A DNA stretch of 64,000 nt, taken from Bacillus sp. DNRA2. Lineage in GTDB: Bacteria; Bacillota; Bacilli; Bacillales; Cytobacillaceae. A program made the position numbers and the translations under genes. Numbering within the stretch: the first letter of the stretch is position 1; each line of letters opens with the position of its first letter. The notes under the pieces are model-generated. The model made no database searches. It was not told the origin of the DNA and was given only the letters and a program-made list of their open reading frames with translations. Below, one piece after another: positions 17,865-25,754 of this stretch. The stretch lies in contig NZ_JABAIT010000004.1 of the NCBI RefSeq assembly GCF_012843265.1, positions 62,001 through 126,000 on the forward strand. Reading direction: 5' to 3'.

Positions 17865-18976
17865 TGGCGTGGATTGAAAAATATGGCCATGGTGGTGACT
17901 TATTAACGGCTCAAGCGCAATTTGGTTTGGGTTCAGTGCCACTGCTTGATTTTAGCGCAAATATTAATCCGCTTGGACCGCCGCCAAAGGTGATGGAGAC
18001 GATCAAACAGCAGCTCGATTCAATCATCCACTACCCAGACCCTGCCCAACGAAAGCTCAAAGAGAAGCTAGCGGATCGATTTGCTCTGAAGCTTGAGCAA
18101 ATCATAATCGGCAATGGCGCTGCAGAATGTATGGCGTTAATTATTCTGGCTCTCGAGCCGCAGACGGTTGGCGTCGTTTATCCATGCTTCTCGGAATATG
18201 AGAAACTATCAACGGCCTTTGGGGCAAAAATCAAAGCTTGTTACGGTCGGGTTGAACAGCAGTTTAAACCAGACCTTCAAGATTTGTTTGCGTTGTTCAA
18301 AGAGGTTGATTTAGCGTTTATTGGTCACCCTAACAATCCAACTGGAATCACTTACAGTCTTGAGGAGCTGGAAGCAATTGCGGCTCAGGCTGAAGCTACC
18401 AACACTTATCTTGTTATTGACGAGGCATTTATTGATTTTATTCCAAAAAATAAACAAGTAACCCTGCTGCCAAACTTACCACAATACACAAAACTGATCA
18501 TCGTTCGTTCGCTGACTAAGTTTTACGCAATCCCCGGACTGCGGCTGGGTTATGCCGTTTCGGAGCCGGAAACAATTGCTAGATTACAAGAAAAACAAGT
18601 GACCTGGAGCGTGAACCAGCTCGCACTCACTGCAGGAGAAATTTGTTTGGATGAGATGGAGTATGAGGAACAGACGATTGCCCTAATTGAGGAGCAACGA
18701 GAATATTTAAAGCAATCTATTGAAGAAAAGCTTGGTTGGTTTGTTTTTTCGGGACAAGCCAATTTTCTATTAGTACGGCTGCCGGAAACAATGAAGGCTG
18801 CAGAGTTGCAGTGGGAAATGGGTAAGCGCGGGGTTATGATTCGTTCTTGTGCGATGTATCCGGGCTTAACAGAGCATGATTTTCGGATTGCTGTTCGTAC
18901 GAAGCAGGAAAACGATCAACTTCTGACTACTTTGCAAAAGGTTGCTGAAGAGAGGAGCTTGGACTTATGTCGTTAA
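17864..18976 (+). CDS. cobD: Threonine-phosphate decarboxylase CobD
   Basis: 370-residue PLP enzyme of aminotransferase fold I. HGGDLL and DFSANINPLGPP at the N-terminus, GHPNNPTG near 155, LVIDEAFIDF near 185 and SLTK219FYAIPGLRLGY with the PLP lysine are all present. It decarboxylates L-threonine phosphate to aminopropanol phosphate, the linker that CbiB attaches. PduX, the last gene of this unit, would supply the threonine phosphate. HisC is the nearest alternative, but the N-terminus and context argue for CobD. Confidence 0.9.
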   Translation: MAWIEKYGHGGDLLTAQAQFGLGSVPLLDFSANINPLGPPPKVMETIKQQLDSIIHYPDPAQRKLKEKLADRFALKLEQIIIGNGAAECMALIILALEPQTVGVVYPCFSEYEKLSTAFGAKIKACYGRVEQQFKPDLQDLFALFKEVDLAFIGHPNNPTGITYSLEELEAIAAQAEATNTYLVIDEAFIDFIPKNKQVTLLPNLPQYTKLIIVRSLTKFYAIPGLRLGYAVSEPETIARLQEKQVTWSVNQLALTAGEICLDEMEYEEQTIALIEEQREYLKQSIEEKLGWFVFSGQANFLLVRLPETMKAAELQWEMGKRGVMIRSCAMYPGLTEHDFRIAVRTKQENDQLLTTLQKVAEERSLDLCR

Positions 18977-19503
18977 CATACGTAACGGGTGGGGTTCGCT
19001 CCGGAAAAAGCGAATATGCCGAGAAGGTTGCAGCATCGTTCGAGCGGCCAGTTTTATATGTGGCATTTGGCGTGAATACGGACGAAGAAATGCAGGAGCG
19101 GATTGAAAAGCATCAACTGCGCCGCCCGAATACCTGGGGAACCATCGAAAAACCATACGAGCTCCTCGCGCCAATCAAGCAATATCAAGAATATGAAGTT
19201 GTCCTCGTTGATTGTTTTTCAACATGGCTGACCAATCGGCTCATACAAATTCCAGAAGGAGAGCTGCACAATGAGAAATACCGACGTGAAATCCTCAACG
19301 AGGTCGAAGCGTGGCTTGCGCAAATTGCTGATATGTCGCAACGAGTCATCGTCGTTTCAAGTGAGGTCGGCCTAGGTGGAGTGGCAATGTCATCGCTCGG
19401 ACGATTGTTCCATGATGTCCTCGGAGAATGCAATCAGCGCATTGCTCAGAGTGCTGATGAAGCCTATGCCGTTCTATCCGGACTACCAGTGAGGTTGAAA
19501 TAA
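18967..19503 (+). CDS. cobU: Adenosylcobinamide kinase/guanylyltransferase CobU
   Basis: 178 residues. P-loop VTGGVRSGKSEYAE at 6-19, then VLVDCFSTWLTNRL near 78 and VVSSEVGLGG near 118. It phosphorylates adenosylcobinamide and transfers GMP to it. Overlaps the end of cobD by ten bases and abuts cobS (the cobU stop TAA ends at the cobS start). Confidence 0.94.
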   Translation: MSLTYVTGGVRSGKSEYAEKVAASFERPVLYVAFGVNTDEEMQERIEKHQLRRPNTWGTIEKPYELLAPIKQYQEYEVVLVDCFSTWLTNRLIQIPEGELHNEKYRREILNEVEAWLAQIADMSQRVIVVSSEVGLGGVAMSSLGRLFHDVLGECNQRIAQSADEAYAVLSGLPVRLK

Positions 19504-20243
19504 TGAAAGCTTTTTTTGCCGCATTGATGTTTATGTCACGTATCCCGTTGCCACAAATGAATATTTCTAAAACAGATTGGCATAAAAGTGCTCGTTATTT
19601 TCCGCTAGTCGGTTTGGTGATTGGTGGAGTGCTGTATCTTGCTGCCATAACACTAGAACAGTTTTTTCCAACAACCATAACAGCATTTTTGCTCGTCCTC
19701 CTCTGGATTTGGATCACTGGTGGCTTGCACATTGATGGTTGGATGGACCTTGCAGATGGCTTTGGCTCGAACAAGAGCCGGGAGCAAATTTTGGAAATAA
19801 TGAAGGACAGTCGTGTTGGTGCAATGGGGGTTATTGCCGCAATTTGCTTAATTGGCGGCAAATGGATTGCTGTATATGAACTGCTGCATCAAGAAGGTGC
19901 TGTTATTCTATTGTTGAGTCCAATTTTGGCGCGATTTTTATTAATCAGTGCCATTTACTTTTTTCCTTATCGCAATCAAGGAGGAATTGGTGAAGGGCTA
20001 CGAGTAAATTTGTCATGGTTGATAATTTTTTTGAATTTTGTATTTATTTTATCGTTGTCTTATTATTTAATAAGTATGGATGGCGTAATATGGCTATTCA
20101 TCACGGCCATTTTTAGTGGGCTACTTGTTGTTACGATTTTTAAAAAATTAGGAATGTTAACAGGAGATTGCTACGGGGCGCTCGTCGAGTGGAGTGAAGC
20201 CGTCTCTTTGTTTGTCGCCTTGGCGTTATGGGGGCTGATGTAA
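19503..20243 (+). CDS. cobS: Adenosylcobinamide-GDP ribazoletransferase CobS
   Basis: 246-residue polytopic membrane protein. FMSRIPLP at the N-terminus, GGLHIDGWMDLADGFGSN near 75-92 (metal-binding acidic motif) and MKDSRVGAMGVIA near 100 define the family. It joins the activated corrinoid to alpha-ribazole phosphate in the membrane. TAATG overlaps with both neighbours suggest tight coupling. Confidence 0.94.
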   Translation: MKAFFAALMFMSRIPLPQMNISKTDWHKSARYFPLVGLVIGGVLYLAAITLEQFFPTTITAFLLVLLWIWITGGLHIDGWMDLADGFGSNKSREQILEIMKDSRVGAMGVIAAICLIGGKWIAVYELLHQEGAVILLLSPILARFLLISAIYFFPYRNQGGIGEGLRVNLSWLIIFLNFVFILSLSYYLISMDGVIWLFITAIFSGLLVVTIFKKLGMLTGDCYGALVEWSEAVSLFVALALWGLM

Positions 20244-20842
20244 TGAAAATTGTTTTTGTCAGGCATGGGGAAACCGATGAAAATGCGGCACAAACGTATC
20301 TAGGACATACTGATGCCTCGCTAAATGAGCATGGACAAGACCAAATCGAGAGATTCTCACCGCAATTAGTGGATGAGTGGGATACATTTTATTCCAGTGA
20401 TTTAAAGCGGTGTCAGGAAACGGCGGGTATTATTGCTAAAAATCTTAATTTGAAGCGGACTCCCACCCTTGTTCCTGCTTTACGTGAATTAAACTTTGGA
20501 GCCTGGGAATGCAGAACCTACGAGCAGATAATGGCAGCTGACCATGTACAAGTTACTGCCTGGATTGATAATCCGTTTGAAATTGCCCCTCCGAACGGCG
20601 AAACACTGGTTCAGCTTGGCGGGCGCTTTGATGCATGGTTTGAGCAGCTCTTACAACAGGCTCATTTTGATGAAAAAATCATGATTGTTTGTCACGGCGG
20701 ACCGATTCGCTGGTTTAAATCAAAATGGCTGCTCGGTGACCCGAAGCAGTTTTGGTACATTGATGGAATTAAGCATGGACATGGATTGCTTGTCCATTAT
20801 GATAAAAATGAAAAACAATTTACGAAAGTAAAATACATATAG
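20243..20842 (+). CDS. cobC: Alpha-ribazole phosphatase CobC (histidine phosphatase family)
   Basis: 199 residues. VRHGETDE (6-13) carries the catalytic histidine; ELNFGAWECRTYEQIM and VCHGGPIRWF supply the other phosphate-binding residues. It removes the phosphate of the nucleotide loop intermediate. ATG 20243 overlaps the cobS stop and has GGGGG 7-11 bases upstream, better placed than ATG 20228. Assignment rests partly on position, as the phosphatase family is broad. Confidence 0.88.
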   Translation: MKIVFVRHGETDENAAQTYLGHTDASLNEHGQDQIERFSPQLVDEWDTFYSSDLKRCQETAGIIAKNLNLKRTPTLVPALRELNFGAWECRTYEQIMAADHVQVTAWIDNPFEIAPPNGETLVQLGGRFDAWFEQLLQQAHFDEKIMIVCHGGPIRWFKSKWLLGDPKQFWYIDGIKHGHGLLVHYDKNEKQFTKVKYI

Positions 20843-20861
20843 AATCTGCGAGGAAGAAAAA

Positions 20862-21563
20862 ATGCAGCCTTTCATACAACAAAATTTCTATCAATCTCAG
20901 GTTTGGCCAGAGCTGGTCATTGAAAAAAAGGAAGATCATATTTTATGCAAATTGCCAGCTAAACTGGAAACGCTGAGTAGTGCTGTTTATGGTGGCGGCT
21001 TACACCAGGCAAGTCATTTTGTGAATTGGAAGGTTCCGCTTGATTATTCATCAATAGATCCAACTCTTTTAATGGAACAGAAGCTAACTGAATGGGGCTA
21101 TCCTGTTAGCGAAAGCCTTGGCCTACAAACTGCTGCTTACATCCACACTGCATCGGTGAAAGAAATGGTGGGCGATGAATTTAAGCTGGTTTGTGTGGTG
21201 ACGGCGGGACTTGGGAATAACGCTCGGGCTGGCAGAAGCCGTGAAACGTTTCCTGCTTATCAATGTTCAACGATTAACGTGTGTATATTTATTGATAGCA
21301 GTATGACGCCAGCAGCAGTTACCAATTCTATTATCACCGCCACAGAAGCAAAGGCGGCCGCGCTGCAGGATTTACAAATAGTTGATGAAAATGGTGAAAT
21401 TGCAACGGGCACGACAACGGATTCAGTCGTCATTGCGGTAAGCCAAAACAGTGCACAATATCGAACACATCAATTCGCCGGGGTTGCTACATCAATTGGA
21501 AATGCAATCGGATGCCTTGTCTATGAGGCGATTTGTAAAGTGGTACGATATCAGGAGGATTAA
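20862..21563 (+). CDS. cbiZ: Adenosylcobinamide amidohydrolase CbiZ
   Basis: 233 residues. AVYGGGLHQASHFVNWKV near 42, VVTAGLGNNARAG near 108, TGTTTDSVVIAVS near 185 and GVATSIGNAIGCLVYEA near the end match the CbiZ family. CbiZ cuts the amide between the ring and aminopropanol, returning incomplete or foreign corrinoids to adenosylcobyric acid, which CbiB and CobU can then rebuild. Its presence beside cbiB means this cell can remodel scavenged cobamides as well as make B12 itself. Confidence 0.9.
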   Translation: MQPFIQQNFYQSQVWPELVIEKKEDHILCKLPAKLETLSSAVYGGGLHQASHFVNWKVPLDYSSIDPTLLMEQKLTEWGYPVSESLGLQTAAYIHTASVKEMVGDEFKLVCVVTAGLGNNARAGRSRETFPAYQCSTINVCIFIDSSMTPAAVTNSIITATEAKAAALQDLQIVDENGEIATGTTTDSVVIAVSQNSAQYRTHQFAGVATSIGNAIGCLVYEAICKVVRYQED

Positions 21564-21571
21564 AACAAACC

Positions 21572-22534
21572 ATGTTTATTCATGCAATTTATATTTTTAT
21601 AGCTTATTTAGTTGATTTAGTGGTTGGCGATCCTCGATTTTTACCACATCCAGTTGTGATCATCGGCAAGTATATTAGCCGATTAGAAAAACTCATCCGA
21701 AAGGTCTTTCCGAAGGAAGAACAGCTAAAACGTGCGGGGCTACTGTTACCGCTTTTGATTGTCGGTGGTACATATTTAGTCGTTGCATTGCTGATTTATG
21801 GTGCAGGTCTTATCCATGATTGGCTGGCCGTTGCGCTTGAAATATGGCTCATTTCGACGACAATTGCTGTCAAAGGTCTTGGTAAAGCTGGAATGGAAGT
21901 ATACCAACATTTAAAAAATAACAATCTAACCGAGGCTCGGAAAAGTCTCGGAATGATTGTTGGAAGAGATACCGAGCAATTGGACGAAAGTGAAATCTCG
22001 CGTGGAACAGTCGAGACTGTCGCCGAAAACATAGTTGATGCCATCATCTCTCCCTTGTTCTTTGCCGTAATCGGTGGCGCACCCTTAGCGATGGCTTATC
22101 GGGCGGTAAATACGCTTGATTCAATGGTGGGCTATAAAAATGAGAAGTATCAAAATTTAGGCTGGGCATCGGCGCGATTGGATGATGTGGCTAATTTCAT
22201 CCCGGCCCGGTTAACGGTCGTTGCCCTATTATTTGTTGTCTGGATCAAAGCATTTAATGTCAGAAACGCTTTGAAAACAATACTCCGGGATGCTCGTAAA
22301 CATCCCTCGCCTAATTCTGGCTTTACTGAGGCCGGTGTCGCAGGCGCGTTAGGTATCCAATTGGGTGGTTTAAACTATTATGGAGGCATTGCCTCTAACC
22401 GAGCAAAAATGGGGGACCCCTACCGCAAAATCATTGCGGATGATATCATCAATACTGTACGAATTATGATGTTAACTGCATTTGTGTTTTGCTTATCATT
22501 ATTAACGATAACCTTTGTGATAAATTTTAATTAA
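21572..22534 (+). CDS. cbiB: Adenosylcobinamide-phosphate synthase CbiB
   Basis: 320-residue membrane protein. YLVDLVVGDPRFLPHPVVIIGK (about 12-33) is the family signature, followed by GRDTEQLDESEISRGTVET near 130 and HPSPNSGFTEAGVAGALGIQLGG near 245. It attaches aminopropanol phosphate from CobD to adenosylcobyric acid. Lies nine bases after cbiZ. Confidence 0.94.
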   Translation: MFIHAIYIFIAYLVDLVVGDPRFLPHPVVIIGKYISRLEKLIRKVFPKEEQLKRAGLLLPLLIVGGTYLVVALLIYGAGLIHDWLAVALEIWLISTTIAVKGLGKAGMEVYQHLKNNNLTEARKSLGMIVGRDTEQLDESEISRGTVETVAENIVDAIISPLFFAVIGGAPLAMAYRAVNTLDSMVGYKNEKYQNLGWASARLDDVANFIPARLTVVALLFVVWIKAFNVRNALKTILRDARKHPSPNSGFTEAGVAGALGIQLGGLNYYGGIASNRAKMGDPYRKIIADDIINTVRIMMLTAFVFCLSLLTITFVINFN

Positions 22535-22550
22535 AATATAGGTGTTTATT

Positions 22551-23405
22551 ATGAAAATTGGTAAGGGTAGCTGTAATGGGACATTTGGAGAATTAGTACA
22601 AGGCGTTCTTGATGAACGTCCTTTTTTGGTTACCCTGCCAATCCCGGCTTTGAAAAGTGAAGCAAAATTTATTCCTAATCTGGAATCTCCTGGATTAATT
22701 GGACCCGCTGGGAAAACAAAGGCTGTCACGGCTTGTAAAAAGCTATTGGAACGTTACGAGATAAAATGTGGCGGCACGCTTGTGATTGAGTCAAATATTT
22801 TGGTGGGAAAAGGTATGGCAAGCAGCTCAGCGGATATCGTGGCGGCGATTCGGGCAGTTGCTGATAGTTTTGATTTGCAGATTACGGAAGAAATTATTTC
22901 TGAGATTGCAATTGGGATTGAGCCGACTGATGGGGTGATGTATCAAGACGTTGTTGCCTACGATCACATCAATGGAAGATTGATTGAGAAACTCGGAAAA
23001 ATGCCTGATTTTACAATTGTTGGTTTAGATTTTGGAGATGTAGTTGACACTGTACAATTTAATAAAATTTATAAAAATTACTCCATTGGGGATCGAAAAA
23101 GATTTCATGAAGCGTATGAGATGTTAAGGATGGGGATAAAAGACCAGAATTTCACTTTAATATATAGAGCAAGTACAATTAGTGCTCAAATTAATCAAAA
23201 AATCCTGACCAAACCTTATTTTGCTGAATTTGAACGTTTAGCAAAAAGGTTTAATGGAGGAGTAGTAATAGCTCACAGTGGTACAGTTATGGGATTATTA
23301 CTAAGTTCTGGGAATCCTAAAATAGATGATGTGTTTCATGAAGTATCATTAAGATTCTCTAATCAATCATTTAGGTTAGTCAATACAACTTTTGTGAAAA
23401 CATAA
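22551..23405 (+). CDS. pduX: L-threonine kinase PduX (GHMP kinase)
   Basis: 284 residues. GSCNGTFGELVQGVL at the N-terminus and GKGMASSSADIVAAIRA near residue 86 (the GHMP phosphate loop) match PduX, which makes L-threonine O-3-phosphate for CobD. ATG 22551 is preferred to GTG 22542 because AGGTG (22540-22544) is then correctly spaced. The second half is visibly more AT-rich than the other cob genes. Last gene of unit 2, followed by a strong terminator. Confidence 0.9.
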   Translation: MKIGKGSCNGTFGELVQGVLDERPFLVTLPIPALKSEAKFIPNLESPGLIGPAGKTKAVTACKKLLERYEIKCGGTLVIESNILVGKGMASSSADIVAAIRAVADSFDLQITEEIISEIAIGIEPTDGVMYQDVVAYDHINGRLIEKLGKMPDFTIVGLDFGDVVDTVQFNKIYKNYSIGDRKRFHEAYEMLRMGIKDQNFTLIYRASTISAQINQKILTKPYFAEFERLAKRFNGGVVIAHSGTVMGLLLSSGNPKIDDVFHEVSLRFSNQSFRLVNTTFVKT

Positions 23406-23408
23406 AGG

Positions 23409-23445
23409 AAGCTGTCCTATAACTTTTAAGGACAGCTTTTTCTTA
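23409..23445 (+). terminator. Terminator of the second cobalamin unit
   Basis: AAGCTGTCCT (23409-23418) pairs with AGGACAGCTT (23429-23438), then TTTTCTT. Confidence 0.85.
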
Positions 23446-23473
23446 ATTGATTTTATAGTCCAAACGTTTCTTT

Positions 23474-23648
23474 GGACATTGAGTTCGTTATTTTCATAAA
23501 AACTCTATTTTTAAAATATTTTCGGACATTGAGTTCCTTATTTGCTAAAAAATCAAACAAATAACACCTATTAAGGCTAAATAAGGAATCGTATGTCCTG
23601 CAAAACCTGAAATCACCTTTTTGCATTGAAATAAGGGATTGTATGTCC
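23474..23648. repeat. Four copies of a 20-base motif, two forward and two inverted
   Basis: Forward copies GGACATTGAGTTCSTTATTT at 23474-23493 and 23524-23543; reverse copies AAATAAGGRATYGTATGTCC at 23579-23598 and 23629-23648. Within each orientation the copies are 50 bases apart. Related motifs lie at 41290-41465. The stretch 23446-23699 holds nothing else I recognise. Confidence 0.75.
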
Positions 23649-23699
23649 GATTACCTGAAGCGACTCATGTTCCATTTGAGGATATCCTCGTGTATATTA

Positions 23700-24065
23700 T
23701 CACACATTCCTAAACAAGTTCACCGCAAACAATATTCCACCTAAAACAACAGCTATTGAAGCAACAATGATCACAATGGCAAGGCTTTCACTGTCAGCCA
23801 AAATCGAATAAGCGAGTCCGCCCTGCATGAGGGGTACACCAAGGTTATGGAGCCAAAAATGGATTTTGGCCAAACCGGTTTCACCGGCTTGCGGATAAAA
23901 ATGATAAATTGCCCCAAAGAGTGCCATGGAAACCCAACCGAGTAAATTGATGTGCGCGTGGACCGGTGCCAACTCAAATTCATGTATAATTCCCATTACA
24001 ATACCCAGGATAATGCCAATTACAAAATAGACCACCGCAATCTTAAACCACTTTGCTCCCATCAT
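23700..24065 (-). CDS. Small membrane protein resembling part of heme-copper oxidase subunit I
   Basis: About 121 residues with four hydrophobic segments. APVHAHINLLGWVSMALFGAIYHFYP recalls the His-rich second helix of cbb3/NorB-type subunit I, and further histidines lie in IHFWLHNLG. True subunit I is four times longer, so it is a stand-alone relative; proteins like this are common in Bacillus under the loose name cytochrome-c oxidase. Three ATGs in a row (24068, 24065, 24062) follow AAGGAGG at 24077-24071; the exact start is open. Function unknown; heme binding is inference. Confidence 0.7.
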   Translation of the reverse strand: MMGAKWFKIAVVYFVIGIILGIVMGIIHEFELAPVHAHINLLGWVSMALFGAIYHFYPQAGETGLAKIHFWLHNLGVPLMQGGLAYSILADSESLAIVIIVASIAVVLGGILFAVNLFRNV

Positions 24066-24235
24066 CATTTCCTCCTTTTTAAATTTGGGTAAATGTACTA
24101 CCAATACCATTTTATTAGCTTTATAACTTAGGTATTACATTTCCACTGTAAAAATAGTGAAAACTATGATAATAAATCGATGTATGATTTTTCTATTGCT
24201 CCCTAAAACTAATCTTAGAAAGGGTGGTGGATGAT

Positions 24236-24394
24236 ATGGGAAAATGGAATGAACAAGCAGCGCCAAACAATAATTTAAAGCCGGTAACAATTTCTACTTC
24301 ATCAAAATTGGTAGGTAAGGACGTAAATTATGAATTCTCCAAAAGCCCATTTGACAAAAACAAGCAGGACCAAATAACAAAAAATCAGCCCTGA
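24236..24394 (+). CDS. Small hydrophilic protein of 52 residues
   Basis: Reads MGKWNEQAAPNNN and ends in NQP; polar, lysine- and asparagine-rich, no membrane segment and no cysteines. GGTGGTGG lies five bases before the ATG and a terminator hairpin starts five bases after the stop, which supports a real gene. I do not recognise the family; a spore or stress protein is possible but unsupported. Confidence 0.55.
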   Translation: MGKWNEQAAPNNNLKPVTISTSSKLVGKDVNYEFSKSPFDKNKQDQITKNQP

Positions 24395-24398
24395 AAGC

Positions 24399-24440
24399 AG
24401 CCCAATCTCCTAATTGTTATTTGGAGGTTGGGCTATTTAT
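24399..24440 (+). terminator. Terminator after the 52-residue protein gene
   Basis: AGCCCAATCTCC (24399-24410) pairs with GGAGGTTGGGCT (24423-24434) with one wobble, followed by a short AT-rich run. Confidence 0.65.
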
Positions 24441-24510
24441 TTTCAGTCTAATAGCAATTAATGCTTCATACATTAAATAGTTAAGATGATCGTAAAAGGA
24501 GGGTACTTCG

Positions 24511-25443
24511 ATGGAAGTCATCGACCTGCACTGTGACGCACTACTCAAGTTATGGGAAGAAAAGGGAAAGCTAAGTTTTGCCAATGCACCTGAACTCAAT
24601 ACAAATAAACATCGCCTAATGAAAGGCCAAGTAAAAGTACAGTGTTTTGCAATTTTTATTGAACCTGAAATCAAGCAAGAGCAGAAATTCCAGGTTGTTC
24701 TCGAGCAAATTGATTATTTTTATCAAGAGGTACTCGAGAAAAATCCAGATATGAAGCATATTAAAAAATGGTCTGATTTTTATAAATTGAAGCCTGGGCA
24801 GATCGGTGCGATGCTGACGCTTGAAGGCGTTGATGCTATCGCTGATGATTTAACCAAGCTTCGCATTCTTTACCAGTTGGGTGTGAAGTCAGTAGGATTG
24901 ACGTGGAATTATGCAAATTTGGCAGCTGATGGAGCGCTTGAGGGGCGGGGTGGAGGCTTAACGCTATTCGGGAAAGAAGTAGTGAAGCAAAACAATCAAC
25001 ATCAGGTATTGACTGATGTATCGCATCTTAGTGAGCGGGGATTTTGGGATGTGATGGAACTTGCGCAATACCCGATCGCTAGTCACTCAAATGCTAAAGC
25101 TATATGTCATCACCCAAGAAATTTAACAGATGAGCAAGCGAAAGCGATGTTTAATGCTGGGGGAACAGTTCATGTTGTGTATTATCCGCCGTTTATTAAG
25201 AAAGATGGAACTGCGCAATTGGCTGACCTCATCAAGCATATTGATCATTTCTGTGCGTTAGGGGGAGTAAAGCATATTGGCTTGGGGTCTGATTTTGATG
25301 GCATAAACTTGTTCGTAGAAAATCTCGAAAATGCTGAGCAAACCCAGAACTTGATCAACGAACTACTGAAGTATTACAAAGAGGAAGAGGTCATTGGTTT
25401 TGCTTATCGAAACTTTCTGAACCGGTTGCAGGGTCGGATTTAA
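24511..25443 (+). CDS. Membrane-dipeptidase-type peptidase (M19)
   Basis: 310 residues of the renal dipeptidase family. DLH7CD9AL supplies the first metal ligands; MLTLEGVDAI near 107 carries the bridging glutamate, and DVSHLSERGFWD, ASHSNAKAI and LGSDFDGI supply later metal and substrate residues. Bacterial members hydrolyse dipeptides, including some with D-residues. There is no signal peptide, so it is probably cytosolic. AAAAGGAGGG precedes the ATG; single-gene unit. Confidence 0.92.
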   Translation: MEVIDLHCDALLKLWEEKGKLSFANAPELNTNKHRLMKGQVKVQCFAIFIEPEIKQEQKFQVVLEQIDYFYQEVLEKNPDMKHIKKWSDFYKLKPGQIGAMLTLEGVDAIADDLTKLRILYQLGVKSVGLTWNYANLAADGALEGRGGGLTLFGKEVVKQNNQHQVLTDVSHLSERGFWDVMELAQYPIASHSNAKAICHHPRNLTDEQAKAMFNAGGTVHVVYYPPFIKKDGTAQLADLIKHIDHFCALGGVKHIGLGSDFDGINLFVENLENAEQTQNLINELLKYYKEEEVIGFAYRNFLNRLQGRI

Positions 25444-25754
25444 TGGGGCTGGCACAACAGCCCCTCAGCTTACCAGTTTTATTTTTATAAAATCCTTCCA
25501 AAAAAGGGGAAAAGCTACAAAACCCGTGCGATTCCTTCCCACTTTTTGTCCATAAAACGATATAATAATGTTATAAACTAAATAATTTGCTAATTATCGA
25601 ATCTAAATAATGAAAATACCCACAAGATGCTCCACTTTTTGCGAACGGTATACTATCGACCTATTAATCTAACGAATTCAACAATCTGAACCCATGCCTA
25701 GGGAATTATTCAAACAAAGCCTTATCCAAACTTTTACATAACCGGAGGAAAGCC
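25444..25754. other. Spacer without a gene
   Basis: Holds a GGGGCTG/CAGCCCC hairpin at 25445-25464 directly after the dipeptidase stop (a weak terminator, no immediate T run) and AT-rich sequence up to CCGGAGGAAA before the next gene. I see no ORF, repeat or clear promoter in the rest. Confidence 0.5.

Noticed and set aside
23474-23648. CRISPR array
   Set aside because: Only four copies, in two orientations, with related spacers and no cas genes nearby. The same applies to 39711-39894, 41290-41465 and 55967-56136.
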